NCBI RefSeq assembly: GCF_014646515.1
Contig: NZ_BMNK01000019.1
Span: forward strand, 121,453 to 185,452
Origin: Nonomuraea glycinis
GTDB taxonomy: Bacteria; Actinomycetota; Actinomycetes; Streptosporangiales; Streptosporangiaceae
Length of the DNA: 64,000 nt
Direction: 5' to 3'
This document shows, one piece after another, positions 37,527 to 48,984 of the stretch; the stretch's first letter is position 1; each line of letters opens with the position of its first letter. The notes under the pieces are model-generated. The model was given only the letters and a program-made list of their open reading frames with translations, did not search any database and was not told the DNA's origin. Position numbers and translations under genes: made by a program.

Positions 37527-38417
37527 TCAGCTCTTGCCGCTGATTGTCACGTCTTTGATTTCGACGGTTTCCTTCGGCGCTCCGGTGCCATCGCCCGAAT
37601 CGCCGATGACGCCCGCCTTGTTTACCTTGTCCAGGATGTCGAGTCCCTTGGTGATCGTACCCACCGGTGTGTAATCGGGGGTGAGCCCGATGTCGCCGTA
37701 CACCAGGAAGAACTGGCTTCCCGTCGAGCCGGGCGCCGAGGTCTTGGCCATGGCCATCACCCCGCGCTTGTAGGCGGCGCCCTTGAGGTTCTCCTCGACC
37801 ATCACGTAGCCGGGGCCGCCCGAGCCGTCCGCCGCGCCCTTGCCGTCGGCCTTGGCCGTCGGGTCGCCGCACTGCAGCATCGGGAACTTGTCGTTGCCCA
37901 GCCGGTGACACTTGCTGCCGTCGTAGAACTTCTTGTCCGCCAGGTGCTGCAGCGAGTTGACCGTGCAGGGCGCCTTGGCGTTGTCGAGCTCCACCACGAT
38001 GTCGCCGAGATTGGTGTCGAGCGTCATCGTCTTCGTGGCGGGCTTGAGCTTGACCTTCGCCGGCGGCATGCCGACGTCCTTGGTCGCGCCGCCCGTGGTG
38101 TCGGCGACGTACTCGCAGGCGCCGGTTGCGGCATCGTACGGCTTGGGCTGCGCCGCCGGCGCCGCCGAGGCGGTGTCCTGTGGCGCCGAGGCCGCGGGCG
38201 AGGCGGCCGCGTCGGTCGGCTCGTCGCCGCCGCCCAGCAGCGCGACCGCGGCGACGATGCCACCCACCACCACGACCACCCCTACCGTGGAGCCGATGAT
38301 GGCGGTGCGCTTGTTACGCTGCTCGCGCTCGAGACGGCGCTGAAGCTGCCGCTCGTGGTGCTCGCGTGCCAGCTGCTTCTGCCGGTCCTTCCCCGTGGCC
38401 ACCGCTTTGCCTCCCAT
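37527..38417 (-). CDS. Membrane-anchored cyclophilin-type peptidyl-prolyl isomerase
   Basis: A 296-residue protein with a charged cytoplasmic N-terminus (about 1-37, with the basic run REQRNKR), one membrane helix (about 38-62), an Ala/Pro/Ser-rich linker, and an extracellular cyclophilin domain (about 120-296) with GSQFFLVYGD. It should speed proline isomerisation in exported proteins. The same place is held by Rv2582 (ppiB) in M. tuberculosis. A close paralogue lies at 42261, and the two share KFYDGSKCHRL/KFFDNTKCHRL and the YTPVG/YSVLG segments. It is divergent from the MBL gene. Confidence 0.9.
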   Translation of the reverse strand: MGGKAVATGKDRQKQLAREHHERQLQRRLEREQRNKRTAIIGSTVGVVVVVGGIVAAVALLGGGDEPTDAAASPAASAPQDTASAAPAAQPKPYDAATGACEYVADTTGGATKDVGMPPAKVKLKPATKTMTLDTNLGDIVVELDNAKAPCTVNSLQHLADKKFYDGSKCHRLGNDKFPMLQCGDPTAKADGKGAADGSGGPGYVMVEENLKGAAYKRGVMAMAKTSAPGSTGSQFFLVYGDIGLTPDYTPVGTITKGLDILDKVNKAGVIGDSGDGTGAPKETVEIKDVTISGKS

Positions 38418-38541
38418 AGTGAATCAACTGAGGTGGGCGAATCGTATCGGCCAACGGGTAATGATTCGCAGCCCGGCGACCCGCACCGGTACCCTTCGGT
38501 TACATTCCCATTGGCTTTTTTGACGAGATCAGCTGAGGCAG

Positions 38542-39222
38542 ATGCTCATCGCAGGCTTCCCCGCAGGGGCCTTCCAGACCAATTGTTACGCAGTCGCGCC
38601 CGCCGCCGGCGAGGAGTGCGTGATCGTCGACCCTGGTCAGGACGCCGTCGAGGGGATCGAGGAGATGCTGCGGGAGCACCGGCTCAAGCCGGTCGCGGTC
38701 CTGCTGACCCACGGCCACCTCGACCACGTCTGGTCGGTGGCGCCCGTCTGCGGCGCGCGCGACATCCCGGCCTGGATCCACCCCGACGACCGTCATCTGC
38801 TGAGCGACCCGTCCGCGGGGCTGTCGCCGGGCAGCGCCTCGATGTTCGGCGGCCTCACCTTCAGCGAGCCGGACGAGGTGCGTGAGCTGTCCGACGGCGC
38901 CACGCTGGAGCTGGCCGGGATGGAGCTGGTGGTCGATCACACGCCCGGCCATACCAGGGGGTCGGTGAGTTTCCGGCTGCCCGACGAGGACATCATGTTC
39001 GCGGGCGACCTGTTGTTCGCCGGCTCCATCGGCCGCACCGACCTGCCGGGCGGCGACTATCCGACGATCCTGCGCAGCCTGGCGGCCAAGTGCCTGCCGC
39101 TGCCGGACGATACGGTCGTCCTGCCGGGCCACGGACCACAGACCACGATCGGCCGCGAGCGCGCCACCAATCCTTATCTCAAGGAGGCCGCGCCGCACGC
39201 CGGTCCCACACGAGGGATCTAA
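38542..39222 (+). CDS. MBL-fold metallo-hydrolase (glyoxalase II-like)
   Basis: A 226-residue metallo-beta-lactamase-fold hydrolase. The zinc motif THGHLDH occupies residues 56-62, and the other ligands lie in DHTPGHTRGS, FAGDLLFAGSIGRTD and PGHG. It is of the glyoxalase II type (compare Rv2581c), which hydrolyses thioesters such as S-lactoylglutathione or a mycothiol equivalent. The natural substrate is not known. Its TAA stop overlaps the hisS ATG by one base, so the two are coupled. Confidence 0.9.
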   Translation: MLIAGFPAGAFQTNCYAVAPAAGEECVIVDPGQDAVEGIEEMLREHRLKPVAVLLTHGHLDHVWSVAPVCGARDIPAWIHPDDRHLLSDPSAGLSPGSASMFGGLTFSEPDEVRELSDGATLELAGMELVVDHTPGHTRGSVSFRLPDEDIMFAGDLLFAGSIGRTDLPGGDYPTILRSLAAKCLPLPDDTVVLPGHGPQTTIGRERATNPYLKEAAPHAGPTRGI

Positions 39223-40481
39223 TGAGCTTCCAAGCACCCAAGGGCACCTTCGACTGGCTGCCACCCCGCTCCGAGCAGGTTCTCGCCGTCCGCGAGGCTC
39301 TCGTCGCCCCGGTACGGCGAGCGGGTTACGGCTACATCGAGACGCCCGTCTTCGAGGACACGCAGCTGTTCGCCAGGGGCGTGGGGGAGTCGACCGACAT
39401 CGTCTCCAAGGAGATGTACACCTTCCCCGACAAGGCCGGTCGTTCGCTGACCCTGCGGCCCGAGGGCACCGCGTCCGTGGTGCGCGCCGTGCTCCAGCAC
39501 AACCTGCACAACGGACAGCTCCCGGTGAAGCTCTGGTACTCAGGCAGCCAGTTCCGTTACGAGCGGGCCCAGAAGGGCCGCTACCGCCACTTCTGGCAGG
39601 TCGGAGCCGAGGCGCTCGGCTCGGAGGACCCGGCGATCGACGCGGAGCTCATCGTGCTCGCCGCCCAGGGATTCGCCTCGCTCGGCCTGCGGGAGGTGCG
39701 GTTGCTGGTCAACTCGCTCGGCGACCAGACCTGCCGTCCCGCCTACCGGGCGGCGCTGCAGGAGTTCCTGCGCGGCCTCGATCTCGACGAGGACACCAGG
39801 GCCCGGATCGAGATCAACCCGTTGCGGGTGCTCGACGACAAGCGGCCCGAGGTGCAGGCCCAGCTCGGCGGCGCGCCGCTGGTGGTCGACCACCTCTGCG
39901 CCGCCTGCAAGAGCTACCACGAGGAGGTCCGCGCCCTGCTGACCGCCGCCGGCGTCGCCTTCGAGGACGACCCGCGGCTGGTGCGCGGCCTGGACTACTA
40001 CACCCGCACCACGTTCGAGTTCCTGCACGGCGGGCTCGGCTCCCAGTCGGCCATCGGCGGCGGCGGCCGCTACGACGGGCTGAGCGAGATGCTGGGCGGG
40101 CCGCCGCTGCCCAGCGTCGGCTGGGCGCTCGGCGTCGACCGCACGTTCCTGGCCATGGAGGCCGAAGGGCTGATCGCCGAGGCCGCACCCGGCCGCGTCC
40201 AGGTGTACGGTGTCGCGCTGGGTGACGACGCCCGCCGCCGGATGTTCCTGCTCGTGCACGAGCTGCGCCAGGCGGGCGTCAGCGCCGACATGGCCTTCGG
40301 CGGCAAGGGGCTCAAGGGCGCGATGAAGGGCGCCGACCGCTCCGGGGCGCGCTTCGCGCTGATCCTGGGCGAGCGTGACCTGGCGGCGAAAGCCGTACAG
40401 CTGAAGGACCTGACCACCGCTGAGCAGACCGAGGTGCCGCTGGCCCAGGTCGTTGACGTCTTGAAGGGGAAAGTGCAGTGA
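39222..40481 (+). CDS. hisS: Histidyl-tRNA synthetase
   Basis: A 419-residue class II synthetase. Motif 1 follows PKGTFDWLPP, motif 2 has SQFRYERAQKGRYRHFWQVGAE, the HisA box is LVRGLDYYTRTTFEF, and motif 3 contains SVGWALGVDR. The C-terminal anticodon-binding domain runs from about residue 325. It is coupled to the MBL gene upstream and to aspS downstream (GTGA overlap). Confidence 0.97.
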   Translation: MSFQAPKGTFDWLPPRSEQVLAVREALVAPVRRAGYGYIETPVFEDTQLFARGVGESTDIVSKEMYTFPDKAGRSLTLRPEGTASVVRAVLQHNLHNGQLPVKLWYSGSQFRYERAQKGRYRHFWQVGAEALGSEDPAIDAELIVLAAQGFASLGLREVRLLVNSLGDQTCRPAYRAALQEFLRGLDLDEDTRARIEINPLRVLDDKRPEVQAQLGGAPLVVDHLCAACKSYHEEVRALLTAAGVAFEDDPRLVRGLDYYTRTTFEFLHGGLGSQSAIGGGGRYDGLSEMLGGPPLPSVGWALGVDRTFLAMEAEGLIAEAAPGRVQVYGVALGDDARRRMFLLVHELRQAGVSADMAFGGKGLKGAMKGADRSGARFALILGERDLAAKAVQLKDLTTAEQTEVPLAQVVDVLKGKVQ

Positions 40482-42214
40482 TCCGCACGCATACGGCCGG
40501 GTCGCTCCGCAAGGAGCACGCCGGGCAGCAGGTGACGCTCGCAGGATGGGTGGCCCGCCGCCGTGACCATGGCGGCGTGGTCTTCATCGACCTGCGCGAC
40601 GCCTCGGGCTCGGCGCAGGTGGTCTTCCGCGAGGAGGACCACGCTCACGACCTGCGCGCCGAATACTGCGTGAAGGTCGTCGGCCAGGTCCGGGTGCGGC
40701 CCGAGGGCAACGAGAACCCCGAGCTGGCCACCGGCGCGATCGAAGTCGTGGCCGACACGGTCGAGGTGCTCAGCGAGTCGGCGCCGCTGCCGTTCCCGAT
40801 CGAGGGCAACGTGGGGGTGTCGGAGGAGGCGCGGCTGAAGTACCGCTACCTCGACATCCGCCGCCAGCAGGTGGCGAGCGCGATGCGCACCCGTTCCAAG
40901 GCCACCTACCTGGCCAACGAGGTGATGCACGAGCTCGACTTCGTCTATGTCGAGACGCCGACGCTGACCCGCTCCACGCCCGAGGGCGCTCGCGACTTCC
41001 TGGTGCCCGTCCGGCTGCAGCCGGGCAGCTGGTACGCCCTGCCGCAGTCGCCGCAGCTGTTCAAGCAGCTGCTGCAGGTGGGCGGCCTGGAGCGCTACTA
41101 CCAGCTGGCCAAGTGCTACCGCGACGAGGACCTGCGGGCCGACCGGCAGCCGGAGTTCACCCAGATCGACGTGGAGATGTCCTTCGTCGACCAGGAGGAC
41201 GTCATCGCGGTCGGCGAGAAGCTGATCGGGCGGCTCTGGCGGGAGATCCTCGGCTACGAGATCCCGCTGCCGCTGCCGCGCATGACCTACGCCGACGCGA
41301 TGGCCCGTTACGGCTCCGACAAGCCCGACCTGCGCTTCGGCCAGGAGCTCGTGGAGATGACGGACTACTTCGCCGACACGTCCTTCCGCGTCTTCCAGGC
41401 GGACTACGTGGGGGCCGTGGTGATGCCCGGCGGCGCCTCGCAGACCCGCAAGGAGCTCGACGGCTGGCAGGAGTGGGCGCGCAGCCGCGGCGCCAAGGGC
41501 CTGGCCTACGTGCTGGTCCAGCAGGACGGCACGCTCGGCGGCCCGGTGGCCAAGAACCTGTCGGAGACGGAGACCGCGGGTCTGGCGGCCAAGGTCGGCG
41601 CCCAGCCGGGCGACGCGGTGTTCTTCGCCGCCGGGGCCAAGAACGCCTCGCGCGACCTGCTCGGCGCGGCCAGGCTGGAGATCGGCCGCCGCTGCGGCCT
41701 GATCGACTTCTCGCAGTGGTCGTTCCTCTGGGTGGTCGACGCGCCGATGTTCGAGGAGGACGGGGAGGGCGGCTGGACCGCCGTGCACCACCCGTTCACC
41801 GGCCCCAAGCCCGAGTGGGCCGACAGCTTCCAGGACCATCCGGGCGAGGCCCTGGCCTACGCCTACGACATGGTCTGCAACGGCATGGAGATCGGCGGCG
41901 GCTCGATCCGTATCCACCGCGCCGAGATGCAGCAGCGCGTCTTCGACGTGCTCGGCATCTCCAAGGAGGAGGCGGAGAGCAAGTTCGGCTTCCTGCTGGA
42001 GGCGTTCAACTACGGCCCGCCCCCGCACGGCGGCATCGCCTACGGCTGGGACCGGATCTGCATGCTGTTGTCGGACGGCGAGTCCATCCGGGACGTGATC
42101 GCCTTCCCGAAGACGGCCTCGGGCTTTGACCCGCTCACCGGCGCGCCCACGCCGATCACGGCCGGTCAGCGCAAGGAGGCGGGCGTCGACGCCCGGCCCA
42201 AGACGGAGGCGTAG
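40478..42214 (+). CDS. aspS: Aspartyl-tRNA synthetase
   Basis: A 578-residue bacterial-type AspRS. The N-terminal OB fold (VTLAGWVARRRDHGGVVFIDLRD) binds the anticodon. The class II core includes the ARDFLVP segment and YQLAKCYRDEDLRADRQPEFTQIDVEMSF, with a GAD insertion between. Motif 3 contains GIAYGWDRI. It is the last gene of the MBL-hisS-aspS operon and is followed by a bidirectional hairpin. Confidence 0.97.
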   Translation: MIRTHTAGSLRKEHAGQQVTLAGWVARRRDHGGVVFIDLRDASGSAQVVFREEDHAHDLRAEYCVKVVGQVRVRPEGNENPELATGAIEVVADTVEVLSESAPLPFPIEGNVGVSEEARLKYRYLDIRRQQVASAMRTRSKATYLANEVMHELDFVYVETPTLTRSTPEGARDFLVPVRLQPGSWYALPQSPQLFKQLLQVGGLERYYQLAKCYRDEDLRADRQPEFTQIDVEMSFVDQEDVIAVGEKLIGRLWREILGYEIPLPLPRMTYADAMARYGSDKPDLRFGQELVEMTDYFADTSFRVFQADYVGAVVMPGGASQTRKELDGWQEWARSRGAKGLAYVLVQQDGTLGGPVAKNLSETETAGLAAKVGAQPGDAVFFAAGAKNASRDLLGAARLEIGRRCGLIDFSQWSFLWVVDAPMFEEDGEGGWTAVHHPFTGPKPEWADSFQDHPGEALAYAYDMVCNGMEIGGGSIRIHRAEMQQRVFDVLGISKEEAESKFGFLLEAFNYGPPPHGGIAYGWDRICMLLSDGESIRDVIAFPKTASGFDPLTGAPTPITAGQRKEAGVDARPKTEA

Positions 42215-42225
42215 ACAGGAGTGAG

Positions 42226-42256
42226 CACGGCAGGCGTCCAGGGGACGCCTGCCGTG
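42226..42256. terminator. Bidirectional hairpin between aspS and the second cyclophilin gene
   Basis: CACGGCAGGCGTCC and GGACGCCTGCCGTG form a perfect 14-bp stem around a three-base loop, 11 bases after the aspS stop and four bases before the stop of the convergent gene. It can serve both directions. Confidence 0.8.
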
Positions 42257-42260
42257 GTCG

Positions 42261-43151
42261 TCAGGAGAGCGTGACCTTCTTGATGATGATCGGGTTCTTC
42301 GGGGCGCTGGAGCCGCCGTCGCCGGTGATGTCGGCGTCGTTGACGATCACGCCCTCCTCGGCGACCTTGTCGATGAGCTCCAGGCCCGAGCTGACCATGC
42401 CGAGCACCGAGTAAGCCGGGTCGATCTGGGTGTTCTCGTCCGACATGGAGATGGCGAACTGGCTGCTGTTCTGCCCGGACGCGTCGGCCGCCTGGGTCAG
42501 GAACACCACGCCGCGCGCGTAGGGGACGATGCCGAGGGCTTCGTCAGGGAAGACGTAGCCGGCCGTGCCCTGGCCGTCCGTGGGGTTCTTGCCGTCGGCC
42601 TTGGCCTTCGGGTCGCCGCACTGCAACAGGTACAGCCCCGACGTCTCCGGCTTCGCCAGGCGGTGGCACTTGGTGTTGTCGAAGAACTTCTTCTTGGCCA
42701 GGAAGGCCATCGAGTTCACCGAACACGGGGAGACCGCCGGGTCGACGTCGATGACGATGTCACCATGGTTGGTGGCGATGGTCATCTTCTTCAGCTTCAG
42801 GTTGGGCTTCTTGGGCGGCATGCCGACGTACTTCATCGGCACGTCCGAGGTGTCCCGCTTGTACGTGCAGGTCACCGGGCCGGTCTTCGTGGGCGTCGGC
42901 GTTGCCGTCGCCGGCACCGGAGCCGATGGTGTGGCGGAGGCCGAGGTCTCGGCGGCTACGGGGGTCTTGGCCGGCCCGCCGCCGGCCATCGCGGTGACGG
43001 CGAAGATCCCGCCTGCCACCACCGCCACGGCCACACCCGCGCCGATGAAGGTGTTACGCCTCGCTTTGGCGGCCTGTTCGGCGGCGCGCTGCGCCTGCCG
43101 CTCCTTGTGCTCCCGCGCCAACTCGCTCTGGCGGTCGTCGTCGCCGCTCAC
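42261..43151 (-). CDS. Second membrane-anchored cyclophilin-type peptidyl-prolyl isomerase
   Basis: A 296-residue paralogue of the protein at 37527-38417, with a charged N-terminus, one membrane helix, a Thr/Pro/Ala linker and an extracellular cyclophilin domain. Several active-site positions differ: SQFAIS replaces SQFFLV. The GTG at 43151 is chosen because GGAGGA lies at the right distance; an ATG at 43166 in frame overlaps that ribosome binding site and would add five residues. Substrates are unknown. Confidence 0.88.
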   Translation of the reverse strand: MSGDDDRQSELAREHKERQAQRAAEQAAKARRNTFIGAGVAVAVVAGGIFAVTAMAGGGPAKTPVAAETSASATPSAPVPATATPTPTKTGPVTCTYKRDTSDVPMKYVGMPPKKPNLKLKKMTIATNHGDIVIDVDPAVSPCSVNSMAFLAKKKFFDNTKCHRLAKPETSGLYLLQCGDPKAKADGKNPTDGQGTAGYVFPDEALGIVPYARGVVFLTQAADASGQNSSQFAISMSDENTQIDPAYSVLGMVSSGLELIDKVAEEGVIVNDADITGDGGSSAPKNPIIIKKVTLS

Positions 43152-43247
43152 CGGTATGTCCTCCATCTTTGCCTACACATGACCCGAACAACACGGGAAT
43201 GCTACCGGCCCGGAAATGTGCTGCATGTAAGTCACGCAAAGTAACTA

Positions 43248-43276
43248 TTGCGGGGCAACTGGTCGGAAACCATAAG
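43248..43276 (+). promoter_or_regulatory. Candidate promoter for the DUF2231 gene
   Basis: TTGCGG and CATAAG are separated by exactly 17 bases, about 43 bases ahead of the start codon, in the gap shared with the divergent cyclophilin gene. The surrounding sequence is A/T-rich for this chromosome. Confidence 0.45.
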
Positions 43277-43318
43277 CTTCGGGGTGCATAGTTCAAATTG
43301 AAACTAAGGAGCCCCGAT

Positions 43319-43777
43319 ATGTTCCATGAGGTCCTCGGCCTGCCGGTCCATGCACTTGTCGTCCACTTTGCGGTGGTTCTAACCCCTTTGCTGGTCGGCG
43401 TCGCCGTAGCGTACGCCCTCGTGCCCCGCTGGCGCGCAGCCACGGCGTGGGCGGTGGTCCTGCTCGCCCTGGCCACGGTCGTGGCCGTCTTCGCCTCCTG
43501 GGCGAGCGGCCCCAAGCTGCTGGAGGCTCGCTTCGCCACCGCCGAGGGCGCCATGGCCGACGGCCTCGCCGCCCACGCCTCCTTCGCCACCCCGCTGCTG
43601 CTGTCGGTCCTCGGGCTCGGCGCCATCTCGCTGGTCCTGGTGTACGTCTCCCGCGGCGACCGCTTCGGCAAGTCCGGCACGATGGTGCTGTCCGGGGCGA
43701 CCGTGGTGCTGGCGCTGGCCGCCGCCTACTTCGTCTTCCGCACCGGCGACTCCGGAGCAAGAGCCGTTTGGGGGTAG
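43319..43777 (+). CDS. DUF2231-like four-helix membrane protein
   Basis: A 152-residue integral membrane protein with four predicted helices. The start HEVLGLPVHALVVHF, with two histidines in the first helix, resembles the DUF2231 family, whose members may bind haem or metal. No function is established. ATG 43319 has AAGGAG upstream. The rarA gene begins nine bases after its stop. Confidence 0.8.
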   Translation: MFHEVLGLPVHALVVHFAVVLTPLLVGVAVAYALVPRWRAATAWAVVLLALATVVAVFASWASGPKLLEARFATAEGAMADGLAAHASFATPLLLSVLGLGAISLVLVYVSRGDRFGKSGTMVLSGATVVLALAAAYFVFRTGDSGARAVWG

Positions 43778-43786
43778 CCTCGCGTT

Positions 43787-45088
43787 GTGGAGAGTTTGTT
43801 CGATGCGGCGGCCGAGGACGCCACACCGCAGCCGCTGGCCGTGCGCATGCGCCCCCGCACGCTCGACGAGGTGATCGGCCAACGGCACCTGCTCGGCCCC
43901 GGCACCCCGCTGCGCCGGCTGGTCGAGAGCGAGGCGCCGATGTCGCTCTTCCTGTGGGGGCCGCCCGGCACCGGCAAGACGACGCTCGCCTACGTGGTGT
44001 CCAACGTGACCAAGCGCCGCTTCGTCGAGATCTCCGCCGTCTCGGCGGGCGTCAAGGACGTCCGGGCCGCCATCGACAACGCCCGGCGCGAGCTCGGCAT
44101 GAGCGGCCGCCAGACCGTCCTCTTCGTCGACGAGGTCCACCGCTTCAACAAGGCCCAGCAGGACGCCCTGCTGCCCGCGGTCGAGAACCGCTGGGTCACC
44201 TTCATCGGCGCCACGACTGAAAACCCGTTCTTCTCCGTCATCTCGCCGCTGCTGTCCCGCTCGCTGCTGCTCACGCTGGAGTCGCTGACCGACGACGACA
44301 TCGGCGCCGTCCTGCGGCGCGCGGTGTCGGACGAGCGCGGGCTCGGCGGGCGCGGCACGCTCGCCCCCGAGGCCCTGGACCACCTCGTCCGGCTGGCCGG
44401 CGGCGACGCCCGCCGATCGCTGACCTACCTGGAGGCGGCGGCCCTGCTCGCCGACGACATCACGGTCGAGGTGGTGGAGAAGGCCGTCGACAAGGCGGCC
44501 GTCCGCTACGACCGGCAGGGCGACCAGCACTACGACGTGATCAGCGCCTTCATCAAGTCGATGCGCGGCTCCGACGCCGACGCCGCCCTGCACTACCTCG
44601 CCCGCATGATCGAGGCCGGCGAGGACCCGCGCTTCATCGCCCGCCGCATCGTGATCTTCGCCTCCGAGGACGTCGGCCTGGCCGACCCCACCTGCCTGCA
44701 GACCGCGGTCGCCGCGGCTCAGGCGGTGCAGCTCATCGGCCTGCCCGAGGGCCAGATCAACCTCGCGCACGCCGTCATCCACTGCGCGCTGGCCCCCAAG
44801 TCCAACGCCGTCGTCAAGGCCATCGGGGCGGCCGTCGGCGACGTGCGCCGCGGCCTCATCGGCCAGGTCCCCGGCCACCTGCGCGACGGCCACTACCCGG
44901 GGGCGGCCAAGCTCGGCCACGGAGACGGCTACAAATACCCGCACGACTTCGACCACGGCCTGGTGCGCCAGGACTACGCCCCCGAGCAGGTCCGCGACCG
45001 GCGCTACTACGAGCCCACCACACACGGGGCGGAGGGGCCGGTCGCCGAGCGCTGGGCCAAGATCCGCGACTTTCTCCGAGGCGCCTGA
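43787..45088 (+). CDS. rarA: Replication-associated recombination protein A (RarA/MgsA)
   Basis: A 433-residue AAA+ ATPase related to clamp loaders and RuvB, which acts at stalled replication forks. Walker A is GPPGTGKTT near residue 62, Walker B is LFVDEVHRF, sensor I is GATTENP, and the C-terminal part has HYDVISAFIKSMRGSDADAALHYLARM and PGHLRDGHY. The order rarA, alaS, ruvX, mltG matches M. tuberculosis Rv2559c to Rv2553c. GTG start at 43787. Confidence 0.95.
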   Translation: MESLFDAAAEDATPQPLAVRMRPRTLDEVIGQRHLLGPGTPLRRLVESEAPMSLFLWGPPGTGKTTLAYVVSNVTKRRFVEISAVSAGVKDVRAAIDNARRELGMSGRQTVLFVDEVHRFNKAQQDALLPAVENRWVTFIGATTENPFFSVISPLLSRSLLLTLESLTDDDIGAVLRRAVSDERGLGGRGTLAPEALDHLVRLAGGDARRSLTYLEAAALLADDITVEVVEKAVDKAAVRYDRQGDQHYDVISAFIKSMRGSDADAALHYLARMIEAGEDPRFIARRIVIFASEDVGLADPTCLQTAVAAAQAVQLIGLPEGQINLAHAVIHCALAPKSNAVVKAIGAAVGDVRRGLIGQVPGHLRDGHYPGAAKLGHGDGYKYPHDFDHGLVRQDYAPEQVRDRRYYEPTTHGAEGPVAERWAKIRDFLRGA

Positions 45089-45211
45089 CCCCTGCCGGAA
45101 GGAGACGGGCTTCGCGGTGGGATGCCGAGTTTGCGGCGGCCTCACCGACCTTGTCGCCGGGACGCGATAGGGTCTTGCCGTTCCGGCCCAGCGTACGAGG
45201 GAGATGAGCGG

Positions 45212-45583
45212 ATGCTTACCGCTGGAGAGGTCGCCGGTCTGATCGCCGCCACGGGCTGGACGGTCCTGGTCTGCGTTCTCGTCATGGTGCTCGTCAAGCT
45301 CGCCAGGCTGCTCAACGAGACCACCAAGGCGGTCTCCGAGCTCAACGCACGCCTGACGCCGCTGCTCGACGACATGAGCGTCACGGTCAACGAGACCAAC
45401 AGACGACTCGTCGCGGTGGAGGCCATCGCGCGGGACGTCAAGCAGGTCAGCGGGCACGCCGCCAAGCTCAGCGCCGTGACGCAGACCATCTTCACCGGGC
45501 CGCTGATCAAGGTGTCCGCCCTCGGGCACGGCGTGCGCCGGGCCATCGAGGCCCGCAGGCCGCGCAGGGCGGGGCGGCGATGA
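45212..45583 (+). CDS. DUF948 domain-containing membrane protein
   Basis: A 123-residue protein with one N-terminal helix (about 8-28) and a coiled-coil-like cytoplasmic region (LNETTKAVSELNARLTPLLDDMSVTVNETNRRL) typical of DUF948. A basic tail ends it. Function is unknown. ATG 45212 follows GAGGGAGATGAG. The stop overlaps the next ATG, and the pair sits immediately ahead of alaS, an order seen in other actinobacteria. Confidence 0.8.
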   Translation: MLTAGEVAGLIAATGWTVLVCVLVMVLVKLARLLNETTKAVSELNARLTPLLDDMSVTVNETNRRLVAVEAIARDVKQVSGHAAKLSAVTQTIFTGPLIKVSALGHGVRRAIEARRPRRAGRR

Positions 45584-45810
45584 TCAGGCGACTGTTCTAC
45601 ATGTTGCTCGGCGCGTTCCTCGCCGTGTGGGTGATGCGCAGGCTGCAGGCCCTGCATCCGGCCCATGTGGCCCGCAGGACCGTCGGCGGTGCCGCGGACA
45701 TGCTCACGCAGGTGAGAGACTTTACTTCGGACGCGCTCGGCGAGGCCGCCGGCCGCGAAACCGAGTTGCGGGCCCACTTCGGCCTGGGCAACGCTGAAAC
45801 CAACGACTAA
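45580..45810 (+). CDS. Small membrane protein ahead of alaS
   Basis: A 76-residue protein with an N-terminal membrane helix (LFYMLLGAFLAVWVM) and a short amphipathic C-terminal part with VGGAADMLTQVRDFTSDA. I do not recognise a named family, though small proteins of this shape are common between DUF948 and alaS genes. It overlaps the DUF948 gene by four bases (ATGA), so the two are made together. Confidence 0.75.
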   Translation: MIRRLFYMLLGAFLAVWVMRRLQALHPAHVARRTVGGAADMLTQVRDFTSDALGEAAGRETELRAHFGLGNAETND

Positions 45811-45827
45811 AGCAAAGGATGGCCACC

Positions 45828-48500
<2,673 letters not shown>

Positions 48501-48501
48501 T

Positions 48502-48984
48502 ATGAGGTTCGGTGCACGCCTCGGCGTCGACGTCGGGTCCGTACGCATCGGCGTGGCGCGCAGCGACCCTTCGGGGATGCTGGCCACGCCGGTGGAGACG
48601 GTCCGGCGCGGCCAGGGTGACCTTGACCGCATCGCCGCGATCGCCGTGGAGCACGAGGCGATCGAGGTGGTGGTGGGGCTGCCCACGTCGCTGTCCGGCA
48701 GGGAGGGGCGGGCCGCGGAGCTGGCGCGCGAGTTCGCCACCCTCCTCGCCGGCCGGCTCCCGGCCACGCCGGTCCGGCTGTTCGACGAGCGGCTCACCAC
48801 CGTGGCCGCCCAGCAGGGCCTGCGGGCCAGCGGGGTGCGGGCCAAGAAACAGCGCGGCGTCATCGACCAGGCGGCCGCGGTGGTGCTGCTGCAGGACGCA
48901 CTCGACGCCGAACGTGCCACGGACCGGCCACCGGGCAGGCCTGTCGACCCGCCTTCCGCGGCGGCCGACGGCCCTGCCTCATGA
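48502..48984 (+). CDS. ruvX: Putative Holliday junction resolvase RuvX (YqgF)
   Basis: A 160-residue RNase H-fold protein. LGVDVGSVRIGVARSD carries the first catalytic Asp, VVVGLPTSLSGREG the second conserved site, and LFDERLTTVAA the third. YqgF is an essential nuclease implicated in 16S rRNA processing as well as junction resolution. It starts one base after the alaS stop, and its stop overlaps the mltG start (ATGA). The C-terminal tail is Pro/Ala-rich. Confidence 0.92.
   Translation: MRFGARLGVDVGSVRIGVARSDPSGMLATPVETVRRGQGDLDRIAAIAVEHEAIEVVVGLPTSLSGREGRAAELAREFATLLAGRLPATPVRLFDERLTTVAAQQGLRASGVRAKKQRGVIDQAAAVVLLQDALDAERATDRPPGRPVDPPSAAADGPAS

Noticed and set aside
43379..45529. A 716-residue minus-strand open frame over rarA
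   Set aside because: Antisense to rarA and the DUF2231 gene, with no recognisable domain.
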